DNA of 8,415 nt from contig JBIOUF010000113.1 in assembly GCA_044866695.1 (NCBI GenBank), positions 1 to 8,415 of the forward strand, written 5' to 3'. The position numbers were made by a program, and so were the translations under genes. The DNA comes from JBIOUF01 sp044866695. GTDB taxonomy: Bacteria; Actinomycetota; Actinomycetes; Propionibacteriales; Nocardioidaceae. Below, piece by piece: positions 1 through 6,644 of the stretch (position 1 is the first letter of the stretch; each line of letters opens with the position of its first letter). The notes beneath the pieces were generated by a model. The model was not told the DNA's origin. It saw only the letters and a program-made list of their open reading frames with translations, and did not search any database.

Positions 1-623
1 CGGTCGAGCGCCCAGCCCGCCTGCTCGAGCAGGACGTGACGCACCAGGGAGTAGCCGTTGCTGTGCAGCCCGCTGCTGGCCATCGCCACGACTGCGTCGC
101 CGGGGCGGACCCGGCCCGGGCCGAGCAGGCCGGACGCCTCGACGACCCCGGTCGTCGACCCGGCGAGGTCGTACTCGTCGGGGCCGAGCAGGCCCGGGTG
201 CTCCGCGGTCTCCCCGCCCAGCAGCGCGCAGCCGGCGGCCACGCAGGCCTCGGCGACGCCCTGGACGATGGCGGCGACCCGCTCGGGGACGACGCGCCCG
301 GTCGCGATGTAGTCGGTGAGGAACAGCGGCTCGGCCCCGCACACCACCAGGTCGTCGACCAGCATGCCGACCAGGTCGAACCCGATGGTGTGGTGGATGT
401 CGAGCGCCTGGGCGACCGCCACCTTGGTGCCCACCCCGTCGGCGCTGGTGGCCAGCAGCGGCCGCTCGTAGGACTTCAGCAGGCTTGCGTCGAACAGCCC
501 GGCGAACCCGCCGATGCCGCCGACCATCTCCGGGCGGCGGGCCTTCTCGACCCACGCCTTCATCAGCTCCACGGCCTTGTCGCCGGCCTCGATGGAGACC
601 CCGGCGGCCTCGTAGGTCGTCAC
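1..623 (-). CDS. purM: Phosphoribosylformylglycinamidine cyclo-ligase (AIR synthetase), N-terminal part
   Basis: PurM uses ATP to close formylglycinamidine ribonucleotide into aminoimidazole ribonucleotide, step five of cytosolic de novo purine synthesis. The visible 207 residues begin VTTYEAAGVSIEAGDKAVEL and carry the family's landmarks in order: GGIGGF (35-40), the ATP-binding DGVGTK (62-67), GAEPLFLTDY (96-105), GGETAEHPG (136-144) and SSGLHSNGYSL (183-193). The family is about 345 residues long, so roughly 60% is present and the C-terminal domain lies beyond the left edge. The GTG start overlaps the purF TGA stop by four bases (GTGA), which sets the start and implies translational coupling to purF. 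I see no separate promoter. The E. coli motif VNDLVV reads VDDLVV here, which I recall as normal in actinobacteria. Identity is certain; only completeness is unknown. Confidence 0.97.
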   Translation of the reverse strand, partial: MTTYEAAGVSIEAGDKAVELMKAWVEKARRPEMVGGIGGFAGLFDASLLKSYERPLLATSADGVGTKVAVAQALDIHHTIGFDLVGMLVDDLVVCGAEPLFLTDYIATGRVVPERVAAIVQGVAEACVAAGCALLGGETAEHPGLLGPDEYDLAGSTTGVVEASGLLGPGRVRPGDAVVAMASSGLHSNGYSLVRHVLLEQAGWALD

Positions 624-2236
624 GGGTGCTGCAGCGCGTGGAGGGCGCCGCCGGCGACCCCGGTCGCGACGCCCTCGGCGTCTCGACGACGGTCCCCGTC
701 GCCGGCCGAGCCGACCCCGGCCAGCGGGAGCGCCCGCTCGAGCAGGTGCTTGCCGAGCAGCTCCTCGTCGGGCAGGGAGATCGGGTACTGGCCGGTGAAG
801 CAGGCCCGGCAGAGGCGAGAGGCGGGTTGGCCGGTCGCCGCGACCATGTCCGCCTCGCTGATGTAGCCGAGGCTGTCCGCCCCGATGCTGTGCCGGATCT
901 CCTCGATGCCGAGGCCGTTGGCGACCAGCTCGGCCCGGGTCGCGAAGTCGATGCCGTAGAAGCACGGCCACTTCACGGGGGGCGAGGAGATCCGCACGTG
1001 CACCTCGCGGGCGCCCGCCTCGCGGAGCATCCGGACCTGGGACCGCTGGGTGTTGCCCCGCACGATCGAGTCGTCGACCACGACCAGGCGCTTGCCGCGG
1101 ATGACGTGCTCGAGCGCGTTGAGCTTGAGCCGGATGCCGAGCTGGCGCAGCGTCTGCGACGGCTGGATGAAGGTGCGGCCGACGTAGGCGTTCTTGACGA
1201 AGCCCTGGCCGTACGGGATGCCGCTGGCCTGCGCGTAGCCGATCGCCGCGGGTGTGCCCGACTCGGGCACCGGGATGACCAGGTCGGCGGCCACGGGGTA
1301 CGCCGCGGCCAGCCGGCGGCCCATCTCCAGCCGGGCCTCGTGGACCGACCTACCGGCGATGGTGGCGTCGGGTCGGGCCAGGTAGACGTACTCGAAGACG
1401 CAGCCCTTCGGCGCGGGGTCGGCGAACCGGTGGGAGCGCAGGCCCGACTCGTCGATCGCCACCAGCTCCCCCGGCTCCACCTCGCGCACCACGCTGGCCC
1501 CGATGGTGGCCAGGGCGGCGTCCTCCGAGGCGACCACCCAGCCGGTCTCCAGCCGGCCCAGGACGAGCGGCCGGATGCCGTGGGGGTCGCGGGCGGCGTA
1601 CAGGGCGTTCTCGTCCATGAACACGAAGGAGAACGCCCCCCTGACGGTGGGCAGCACGGCGACCGCCGACTGCTCCACGGTCCGGTCCGGGTCGGCGGCC
1701 AGCAACGTGGTGACCAGGCTGGTGTCGTTGGTGGCCGCCGCGCTGGTGGTCTGCCGCGAGGGGAGGTCGAGCTCGCCGGCGGCGGGGGGCAGGCTCGCGA
1801 CCCGCTCCGCGAGCTCCGCGGTGTTGGTCAGGTTGCCGTTGTGGGCCAGCGCGATGGAGCCGGCGGCGGTGGGCTTGAACGTGGGCTGCGCGTTGTGCCA
1901 GGTGCTCGCGCCGGTCGTCGAGTAGCGGGTGTGGCCGACCGCCACGTGTCCCTTGAGGCTCTCCAGGGTGCTCTCGTCGAACACCTGCGAGACCAGCCCC
2001 ATGTCCTTGTAGACCAGGATCTGCCGGCCGTTGCTGACCGCGATGCCCGCCGACTCCTGCCCTCGGTGCTGCAGCGCGTACAGCCCGAAGTAGGTCAGCT
2101 TGGCGACGTCCTCGCCGGGGGCCCAGACCCCGAACACCCCGCAGGCGTCCTGCGGGGCGCGGTCACGGGGGTCGACGTCGTGGGAGAGCCTGCCGTCGCC
2201 GGGGCGCTGTGGTCCGGGGCGCTGGGGTCGCGACAC
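620..2236 (-). CDS. purF: Amidophosphoribosyltransferase (glutamine PRPP amidotransferase)
   Basis: PurF transfers ammonia from glutamine to PRPP to give phosphoribosylamine, the committed step of purine synthesis. The 538-residue product has a class II glutamine amidotransferase domain starting at the nucleophile Cys32 (DACGVFGVW), preceded by a 31-residue leader that should be cleaved off. RYSTTG (104-109) and HNGNL (132-136) belong to this domain. The phosphoribosyltransferase half contains the PRPP loop VVVDDSIVRGNT (385-396). Cys279, Cys425, Cys476 and Cys479 sit in KGCVFEY, KWPCFYG and LCRAC contexts, matching the four [4Fe-4S] ligands of the Bacillus-type enzyme, so this is the iron-sulfur form. 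The last 30 or so residues are a Gly/Ala/Asp-rich tail with no recognised role. The GTG start is the only plausible one; it adds about nine residues relative to the Streptomyces protein as I recall it. It lies 10 nt after the M20 gene and overlaps purM by 4 nt. Confidence 0.97.
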   Translation of the reverse strand: MSRPQRPGPQRPGDGRLSHDVDPRDRAPQDACGVFGVWAPGEDVAKLTYFGLYALQHRGQESAGIAVSNGRQILVYKDMGLVSQVFDESTLESLKGHVAVGHTRYSTTGASTWHNAQPTFKPTAAGSIALAHNGNLTNTAELAERVASLPPAAGELDLPSRQTTSAAATNDTSLVTTLLAADPDRTVEQSAVAVLPTVRGAFSFVFMDENALYAARDPHGIRPLVLGRLETGWVVASEDAALATIGASVVREVEPGELVAIDESGLRSHRFADPAPKGCVFEYVYLARPDATIAGRSVHEARLEMGRRLAAAYPVAADLVIPVPESGTPAAIGYAQASGIPYGQGFVKNAYVGRTFIQPSQTLRQLGIRLKLNALEHVIRGKRLVVVDDSIVRGNTQRSQVRMLREAGAREVHVRISSPPVKWPCFYGIDFATRAELVANGLGIEEIRHSIGADSLGYISEADMVAATGQPASRLCRACFTGQYPISLPDEELLGKHLLERALPLAGVGSAGDGDRRRDAEGVATGVAGGALHALQHP

Positions 2237-2243
2237 GGCGTCG

Positions 2244-2249
2244 AGTCTA
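2244..2249 (-). promoter_or_regulatory. Candidate -10 element for purF, built on the M20 stop codon
   Basis: The minus strand reads TAGACT, then seven bases, then the purF GTG. TAGACT fits the actinobacterial TAnnnT -10 consensus, and the spacing would put the transcript start at or next to the GTG. The first three bases are the M20 stop codon. No good Shine-Dalgarno precedes purF and no clear -35 is visible. Inferred from spacing and consensus only. Confidence 0.45.
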
Positions 2250-3593
2250 CGGGGACGCGAGGTTGGCCAGCAGCAGCGCCTCGGCCAGGCAGGCCCGCTC
2301 GAACTCGGCCAGGTGCAGCCCCTCGTTGGCGCCGTGCGCGCGGGTGTCCGGGTCCTCGACGCCGGTGACCAGCACCGCGGCGTCGGGGTAGGCGTCGCGG
2401 AACTCCGCGATGAAGGGGATGGAGCCGCCGATGCCCATGTCCACGGGCGCCACGCCGTCCCAGGCGTCCCGGAGCGCCGCGCGGGCCGCGTCGTACGCCG
2501 GGCCGACGGTCTCGATCCTGGTCGGCTCCCCCAGCTCGCCCTGCGTGACCGTGACCTGGGCCCCCCACGGGGCGTGGCCCTCCAGGTGCCGGACCAGGCA
2601 GGCCATCGCGTTGGCCCCGGTGTCCCCCGGGGCCGCCCGCAGCGACACCTTCGCCCGCACCGACGGGATCAGGGTGTTGCTGGCCTGTGCGGTGCTGGTC
2701 GCGTCCAGGCCGACCACGGTGACCGCCGGCCGGGTCCACAGCCGGTCCACGACGGAGCCGTCGCCGACCGGCTCCACCCCGTCCGCCAGGCCGGACTCGG
2801 CGCGCAGCCGGTCCACCGGGTAGTCCACGTCCGCGGCCTTCCCCGTCACCAGACCGGCCACGGCCACGTTGCCGCGGTCGTCGTGCAGCGTCGCCAGCAG
2901 CCGGGCCATCGCGCTCAGCGCGTCGGGTACGACGCCGCCCCACATCCCCGAGTGCACCGCGTGCTCCAGGGTGCGCACCTCGACGACGCAGTCCACCAGC
3001 CCGCGCAGGCTCGTGGTGAGCGCCGGGACGCCGATGTCCCAGTTGCCGGAGTCCGCGATCACGATCACGTCGGCGCGCAGCAGGTCCCGGTGCTCGGCCA
3101 GGAGGGCCGTCAGCGTCGGCGAGCCCACCTCCTCCTCGCCCTCGACGAAGACGGTCACGCCGACCGGGAGGTCCCGGCCGTGCGCGCGGACCGCGGCCAG
3201 GTGCGCGGCGATGCCGGCCTTGTCGTCCGCGGTGCCCCGGCCGTACAGCCGCGGGCCGCGCTCGGTCGGCTCGAACGGCTCGCTGTCCCAGGCGGCCCGG
3301 TCGCCGACCGGCTGGACGTCGTGGTGGGCGTACAGCAGCACCGTCGGCGCGCCGTCGGGTGCCGGCCGGCGCGCCACCACGGCGGGGGCACCGCCGGCGG
3401 AGAGGACGCGGACGTCGCCGAACCCCTCCTCGGCGAACAGCCGCGCGGTCAGCTCCGCCGACCGCCGGACGTCACCTCGATGCTCCGGGAGCGCGCTGAC
3501 CGAGGGGATCCGGACCAGCCGCTCCAGGTCGGCGCGGACCGACGGCAGGACCTCCTGGACCCGGGCGCGCAGGCCGGCGACTTGGCTGGTCAT
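2247..3593 (-). CDS. M20 family zinc dipeptidase (carnosinase-like)
   Basis: This is a cytosolic metallo-dipeptidase of peptidase family M20, which cleaves dipeptides or related amide substrates with a two-zinc site. The 448-residue protein is full length for the family. Visible motifs are YAHHDVQP (zinc ligand H90 and catalytic-site D92), YGRGTADDKAG (bridging D123), EGEEEVGSP (catalytic and zinc glutamates E154/E155), IADSGNW (D181) and AHGANEGLH near the C-terminus (ligand H420). HSGMWGG (214-220) and GIGGSIPF (387-394), in the dimerisation and substrate-site regions, are also typical. There is no signal peptide. The ATG at 3593 is chosen because MTSQVAGLRARVQEVLP begins normal family sequence, and a -10-like TATCGT lies seven bases upstream. 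The open frame continues upstream to 3815, but that stretch is antisense to mmuM and is arginine/proline-rich. It is the first gene of a likely M20-purF-purM unit. Substrate cannot be told from sequence. Confidence 0.92.
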   Translation of the reverse strand: MTSQVAGLRARVQEVLPSVRADLERLVRIPSVSALPEHRGDVRRSAELTARLFAEEGFGDVRVLSAGGAPAVVARRPAPDGAPTVLLYAHHDVQPVGDRAAWDSEPFEPTERGPRLYGRGTADDKAGIAAHLAAVRAHGRDLPVGVTVFVEGEEEVGSPTLTALLAEHRDLLRADVIVIADSGNWDIGVPALTTSLRGLVDCVVEVRTLEHAVHSGMWGGVVPDALSAMARLLATLHDDRGNVAVAGLVTGKAADVDYPVDRLRAESGLADGVEPVGDGSVVDRLWTRPAVTVVGLDATSTAQASNTLIPSVRAKVSLRAAPGDTGANAMACLVRHLEGHAPWGAQVTVTQGELGEPTRIETVGPAYDAARAALRDAWDGVAPVDMGIGGSIPFIAEFRDAYPDAAVLVTGVEDPDTRAHGANEGLHLAEFERACLAEALLLANLASP

Positions 3594-3600
3594 GCCGGAC

Positions 3601-3606
3601 ACGATA
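3601..3606 (-). promoter_or_regulatory. Candidate -10 element for the M20 dipeptidase operon
   Basis: The minus strand reads TATCGT, seven bases, then the ATG at 3593. It fits TAnnnT and predicts a transcript beginning at the start codon. There is no Shine-Dalgarno in the intervening bases. The -35 region is unconvincing. Confidence 0.45.
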
Positions 3607-3627
3607 GGGATCGCGCGGGCCGGGCGA

Positions 3628-3633
3628 GACACT
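3628..3633 (+). promoter_or_regulatory. Candidate -10 element for mmuM
   Basis: GACACT is followed by GGCCGG and then the GTG start at 3640. It keeps the A at position 2 and T at position 6 of a -10 hexamer but lacks the first T, so it is weaker than its neighbours. It lies 21 nt from the opposing M20 -10, so the two promoters would overlap. Confidence 0.3.
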
Positions 3634-3639
3634 GGCCGG

Positions 3640-4557
3640 GTGACCGGGGACCTCGCGGGCGTGCTGGTCCTGGACGGCGGCCTGTCCAACGCCCTGGCCC
3701 GCCGCGGCCTGGACCTCTCCGGGCCGCTGTGGACCGCGCGGGTGCTTCGGGACCATCCGCAGGCGGTCGCCGCGGTGCACCAGGAGTACTTCCGCGCCGG
3801 CGCCCAGGTGGCCACGACGGCCAGCTACCAGGCCAGCGTCCCTGCGCTGGTCGCAAGCGGGCTGGACCGGGCGGACGCCGAGGCGGTCGTCCGCCGCAGC
3901 GTGACCCTGGCCCGGGAGGTCCGCGACCGGCTCGACGCGGAGAGCCGAGACGGCGCGCGTCGCCTGGTGGCGGCCTCCGTCGGCCCGTACGGCGCGGCGC
4001 TGGCCGACGGGTCGGAGTACCGCGGCCGGTACGACGTCGGAGCAGCTCGCCTTCGCGACTTCCACCTGCCCCGCCTCGAGCTGCTCGCCGCCGCGGGACC
4101 GGACCTGGTCGCCGTGGAGACCGTGCCGGACGTGGCGGAGGCGGAGGTGCTGGCGCCCCTGCTGGACGAGGTGGGCCTGCCCGCCTGGTTCTCCTTCTCC
4201 TCCGCCGACGGCTCGCGAACCCGGGCCGGCCAGCGGCTGGCCGAGGCGTTCGCCGTGGCCGCCTCGGCGCGGAGCGTGGTCGCGGTCGGGGTGAACTGCT
4301 GTGCGCCCGCCGACGTCCTGGCCGCGGTGACGCAGGCGGTCGCGGTGTCCGGCCGCCCCGCGGTGGCCTACCCGAACAGCGGCGAGCGCTGGGACGCAGC
4401 CACCCGCACCTGGGCCGGCGACGCCGGCTTCGACGCGACCCTCGCGCGCGAGTGGGTGCGAGCCGGCGCGCGCCTGGTCGGCGGCTGCTGTCGCGTCGGG
4501 CCGGCCCAGATCGCGGCGCTCGCGCGGGCCGTGACCGGCCGGGGCATCGCCGGATGA
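3640..4557 (+). CDS. mmuM: Homocysteine S-methyltransferase (S-methylmethionine-type)
   Basis: The enzyme moves a methyl group from S-methylmethionine (or S-adenosylmethionine) to homocysteine to form methionine. The 305-residue product follows E. coli MmuM through nearly its whole length: LVLDGGLSN (10-18), FRAGAQVATTASYQA, ASVGPYGAALADGSEYRGRY, VETVPD and VAYPNSGERWD. The zinc site is present: Cys220 in GVNCC, and Cys283-Cys284 in GGCC near the C-terminus, as in the pfam02574 family. A homocysteine-methyltransferase domain of a B12-dependent enzyme is excluded by length, since no cobalamin or folate domains follow. The GTG at 3640 is preferred; a GTG at 3661 would give 298 residues starting just before LVLDGG and cannot be ruled out. 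Unlike E. coli there is no adjacent S-methylmethionine permease (mmuP). It is divergent from the M20 gene by 46 nt and followed 47 nt later by the M1 peptidase. Confidence 0.93.
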   Translation: MTGDLAGVLVLDGGLSNALARRGLDLSGPLWTARVLRDHPQAVAAVHQEYFRAGAQVATTASYQASVPALVASGLDRADAEAVVRRSVTLAREVRDRLDAESRDGARRLVAASVGPYGAALADGSEYRGRYDVGAARLRDFHLPRLELLAAAGPDLVAVETVPDVAEAEVLAPLLDEVGLPAWFSFSSADGSRTRAGQRLAEAFAVAASARSVVAVGVNCCAPADVLAAVTQAVAVSGRPAVAYPNSGERWDAATRTWAGDAGFDATLAREWVRAGARLVGGCCRVGPAQIAALARAVTGRGIAG

Positions 4558-4592
4558 GCCACACGGGCGGTGGCGTCCCGACTGGACCGGAC

Positions 4593-4598
4593 TAGCCT
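4593..4598 (+). promoter_or_regulatory. Candidate -10 element for the M1 peptidase gene
   Basis: TAGCCT, six bases, then ATG at 4605. It fits TAnnnT and the leaderless spacing. No Shine-Dalgarno is seen between hexamer and ATG and no obvious -35 upstream. It would make the M1 gene independent of mmuM. Confidence 0.45.
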
Positions 4599-4604
4599 GG
4601 CCTG

Positions 4605-6047
4605 ATGCGTACGTTCTCGGGCATCCGCTTCCCCACCAGGCCCTCGCCCCGGGTCGGCTCCCGGACCAGACCTCGGGCGGTGGCCGTCGCCCTGGCCGCC
4701 GGCAGCCTCGTCGGCGGCACCGCGCTGGCGGCGGTGGCCGCGGTCCCCGGCGGCTCGGACTCCGGTGACCCGTACTTCCCGGGCCTGGGCAACACCGGGT
4801 ACGACGCCCGCTCCTACCACCTCGACCTGCGCTACCGCCCCGCGACGAGAGCACTCCGGGCGGTCGCCACGATCCGGCTGCAGCCTCGGGTCGACCTGTC
4901 GACGTTCAACCTCGACCTGCGCGGCCTGCGGGTCCGCTCGGTGCGGGTCGACGGGCGCCCGGCGGCGTTCTCCCAGGCCGGCGGCGAGCTGGTCGTCGAC
5001 CCGGCGAAGAACCTGAAGAAGGGCCGGATCGCGGTGGCGCGGATCCGCTACGGCGGGACGACGCGGCGCCCGGTCGACAACACCGGCTCGCTGTTCGGCT
5101 GGGTGTCCACCCCGGACGGCGCCGTCGTCGCGAGCGAGGCCTACGGCGCCCCGACCTGGTACCCGGTCAACGACTCCCCGCGCGACAAGGCCCGGTACTC
5201 CTTCCGGGTCACCGTCCCACGCGGCAAGGTGGCGGTCGCGAACGGCCTCCCGGCCGGCCGGCCGGTCACCAGGCAGGGCTGGACGACGTACCGGTGGGCG
5301 GAGCGGAGCCCGATGGCCAGCTACCTGGCGACGGTGAGCATCGGCGACTACGCCGTCACCGACCGCACGGTCAGGGGCTTGCGGATCATCGACGCCGTGG
5401 ACCGCGACCTGCCCGCCGCGAGGAAGGCGCAGGCCCGCAGGGCCCTGGCCAAGCAGCGCGACATCATCGCCTTCTTCGCCCGGCGCTTCGGGCCGTACCC
5501 GTTCACCTCCGCGGGCGGCATCGTCGACGACGACAGCCTCGGCTACGCCCTGGAGACCCAGACCCGTCCCGTCTACACCGGCGGCGCGAGCGAGAGCACC
5601 GTCGCCCACGAGATCGCCCACCAGTGGTACGGCGACTCGGTGACCCCTCGCCGCTGGGCCGACATCTGGCTCAACGAGGGCTTCGCGACCTACGCGGAGT
5701 GGCAGTGGCAGGCGCACACCGGCGGCCCCTCGGTGGCCGAGACAGCGGCGGAGGTGCTCGCCACCCCCGCGGACTCCTCGTTGTGGGAGCTGCCGCCGGG
5801 CGACCCGGGCGCGGAGAACCTCTACGACCCGGCCGTCTACCAGCGCGGGGCGCTGGCCCTGTTCGAGCTCCGCGAGGAGATCGGCGCGCAGCCGTTCGCG
5901 CGGGTGCTGCGCCGGTGGGCGGCCGAGCACCGGCACCGCAACGCGGGGACCGCCGACCTGGTCGCGCTGGCCGAGCAGGTCTCCGGCCAGGAGCTCGACG
6001 CGTTCTTCCAGACCTGGATCTACACGCCCGGCAAGCCGGCGGCCTGA
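4605..6047 (+). CDS. Secreted M1 family zinc aminopeptidase, short form
   Basis: This is a gluzincin exopeptidase that removes N-terminal residues from peptides, predicted to act outside the membrane. The 480-residue protein starts with an arginine-rich stretch and a hydrophobic segment (about 25-46) typical of an export signal, with likely cleavage near the ALAAVAA run. Residues 60-290 form the M1 N-terminal beta domain. The catalytic domain holds HEIAHQWYGDSV (H335, E336, H339) and NEGFATYAE, with E358 as third zinc ligand at the correct 18-residue spacing. Y412 in YQRGA fits the transition-state tyrosine. The exopeptidase motif GAMEN is replaced by ALETQ (315-319), keeping E317 to hold the substrate amino group. 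It ends soon after the catalytic domain and lacks the large helical C-terminal domain of PepN-type enzymes (about 850 residues). Its TGA is only 12 nt from the convergent neighbour's stop. Substrate unknown. Confidence 0.93.
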   Translation: MRTFSGIRFPTRPSPRVGSRTRPRAVAVALAAGSLVGGTALAAVAAVPGGSDSGDPYFPGLGNTGYDARSYHLDLRYRPATRALRAVATIRLQPRVDLSTFNLDLRGLRVRSVRVDGRPAAFSQAGGELVVDPAKNLKKGRIAVARIRYGGTTRRPVDNTGSLFGWVSTPDGAVVASEAYGAPTWYPVNDSPRDKARYSFRVTVPRGKVAVANGLPAGRPVTRQGWTTYRWAERSPMASYLATVSIGDYAVTDRTVRGLRIIDAVDRDLPAARKAQARRALAKQRDIIAFFARRFGPYPFTSAGGIVDDDSLGYALETQTRPVYTGGASESTVAHEIAHQWYGDSVTPRRWADIWLNEGFATYAEWQWQAHTGGPSVAETAAEVLATPADSSLWELPPGDPGAENLYDPAVYQRGALALFELREEIGAQPFARVLRRWAAEHRHRNAGTADLVALAEQVSGQELDAFFQTWIYTPGKPAA

Positions 6048-6059
6048 CCCCGGTCCACG

Positions 6060-6419
6060 TCACCCGAGGGGCAACAGCGCGGAGAGGTCGGACCGCTCGC
6101 CGGAGGCCACCACCCGGCCCTGCGCGACCGCCTCGGCCCAGCCGAGGTCGCCGAGCGCCAGCAGCACCCAGGTCTCGGGGTCGGTCTCGACGACCGCCGG
6201 CGGCGTCCCCCTGGTGTGCCGGATCCCGGAGAGCACCTGGGCGACCGCGTAGGGGGGCACCCGCACCTCCACCGCACGACCCGGTGACCGGGCCGCCAGC
6301 AGCGCGAGGGTGTGCCGGGTCAGCAGCCGCAGGTCGTCGGCGTCCGCGTCGCCGGCACGCAGCCGTGCGGTGGCGGCCGCGGCGAGCGCGGGGTCGGCCG
6401 GGCGGAGTCGGGCGGGCAT
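6060..6419 (-). CDS. Small SCP_3-type (sterol carrier-like) conserved protein
   Basis: This 119-residue protein resembles the C-terminal domain of actinobacterial 'sterol carrier family' proteins (Pfam SCP_3). The diagnostic stretch runs from residue 50 to the end: VEVRVPPYAVAQV, RHTRGTPPAVVETDPETW, GWAEAVAQGRVVASGERSDL and a terminal LLPLG. Biochemical function is unknown; an SCP2-like lipid-binding fold is implied only by the family name. Streptomyces relatives often have an extra N-terminal DinB-like domain. This one is the short form, similar in size to the mycobacterial gene next to purF (Rv0807, from memory). The ATG at 6419 is chosen because MPARLRPADPALAAA looks like a normal N-terminus; the open frame upstream to 6548 is low-complexity and crosses an inverted repeat. 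It runs in the same direction as purF but is cut off from it by the M20, mmuM and M1 genes. It converges on the M1 gene with 12 nt between stops. Confidence 0.78.
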   Translation of the reverse strand: MPARLRPADPALAAAATARLRAGDADADDLRLLTRHTLALLAARSPGRAVEVRVPPYAVAQVLSGIRHTRGTPPAVVETDPETWVLLALGDLGWAEAVAQGRVVASGERSDLSALLPLG

Positions 6420-6425
6420 CGGTGC

Positions 6426-6431
6426 ATGCTG
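6426..6431 (-). promoter_or_regulatory. Weak candidate -10 element for the SCP_3 gene
   Basis: The minus strand reads CAGCAT, then GCACCG, then ATG at 6419. Position-2 A and position-6 T are kept, and the 6-nt spacing matches the other genes here, but the first T is missing. No Shine-Dalgarno is visible. Supported mainly by analogy with its neighbours. Confidence 0.25.
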
Positions 6432-6494
6432 CCACGATGGCCGGTGGCCGGGGGGCGCCGGTCGGTGGTCGAGGCGCTGCGGGCCGCCGGCCCT

Positions 6495-6580
6495 GTTGTG
6501 GCCGATGACCGCAGCCGGCCTCGGCGTGTCGGTGCGGTCTGAGGCCATTAGCGCCGGTGCGTGCAGACATCGGCCACAAC
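6495..6580. repeat. 13-bp perfect inverted repeat enclosing a foldable 60-nt segment
   Basis: The arms are GTTGTGGCCGATG at 6495-6507 and its exact reverse complement CATCGGCCACAAC at 6568-6580. Inside, ACCGCA (6508-6513) pairs with TGCGGT (6533-6538), stacking directly on the long arm, and GCCG/CGGC (6514-6517/6522-6525) closes a GCCT tetraloop. A second small hairpin is possible at 6551-6562. It sits in the 284-nt gap between the divergent SCP_3 and DUF1906 genes. It could be a structured RNA, a pair of operator sites or a tiny mobile remnant; nothing in the sequence decides. The rest of the gap (6420-6494 and 6581-6640) shows nothing I can name. Confidence 0.5.
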
Positions 6581-6644
6581 CCCACCGACCCGCCCGCAGG
6601 ATGAACTACCGGCGTGTCGTTCCCGAGTTGCTGGTGTTCAGGGG

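Noticed and set aside
485..2368. A 627-codon plus-strand open frame opposite purF
   Set aside because: It is antisense to an unmistakable purF, is very rich in Arg/Gly/Val/Asp and has no recognisable motif. Long antisense frames are expected at this GC content.
3594..3815. A 74-residue N-terminal extension of the M20 dipeptidase
   Set aside because: It is antisense to the conserved start of mmuM and Arg/Pro-rich. Family-like sequence begins at the ATG at 3593.
2100..4595. An 831-codon plus-strand open frame
   Set aside because: It runs antisense through M20 and then out of frame through mmuM. Composition is low-complexity Arg/Gly/Pro and no domain is seen.
4368..5936. A 522-codon minus-strand open frame opposite the M1 gene
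   Set aside because: The M1 frame has a full zinc motif and signal peptide. The antisense product has no motif and biased composition.
6048..6059. An intrinsic terminator between the convergent M1 and SCP_3 genes
   Set aside because: Only a 4-bp C/G pairing reaching into the SCP_3 gene can be drawn, and there is no T-run.
6420..6548. A 43-residue N-terminal extension of the SCP_3 protein
   Set aside because: The residues are low-complexity and unlike the family, and the frame crosses the 13-bp inverted-repeat arm.
6495..6580. An insertion sequence or MITE
   Set aside because: There is a perfect inverted repeat, but the flanks share only CCC, no transposase is present and no second copy was seen in the window. 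Kept only as an unexplained structure.
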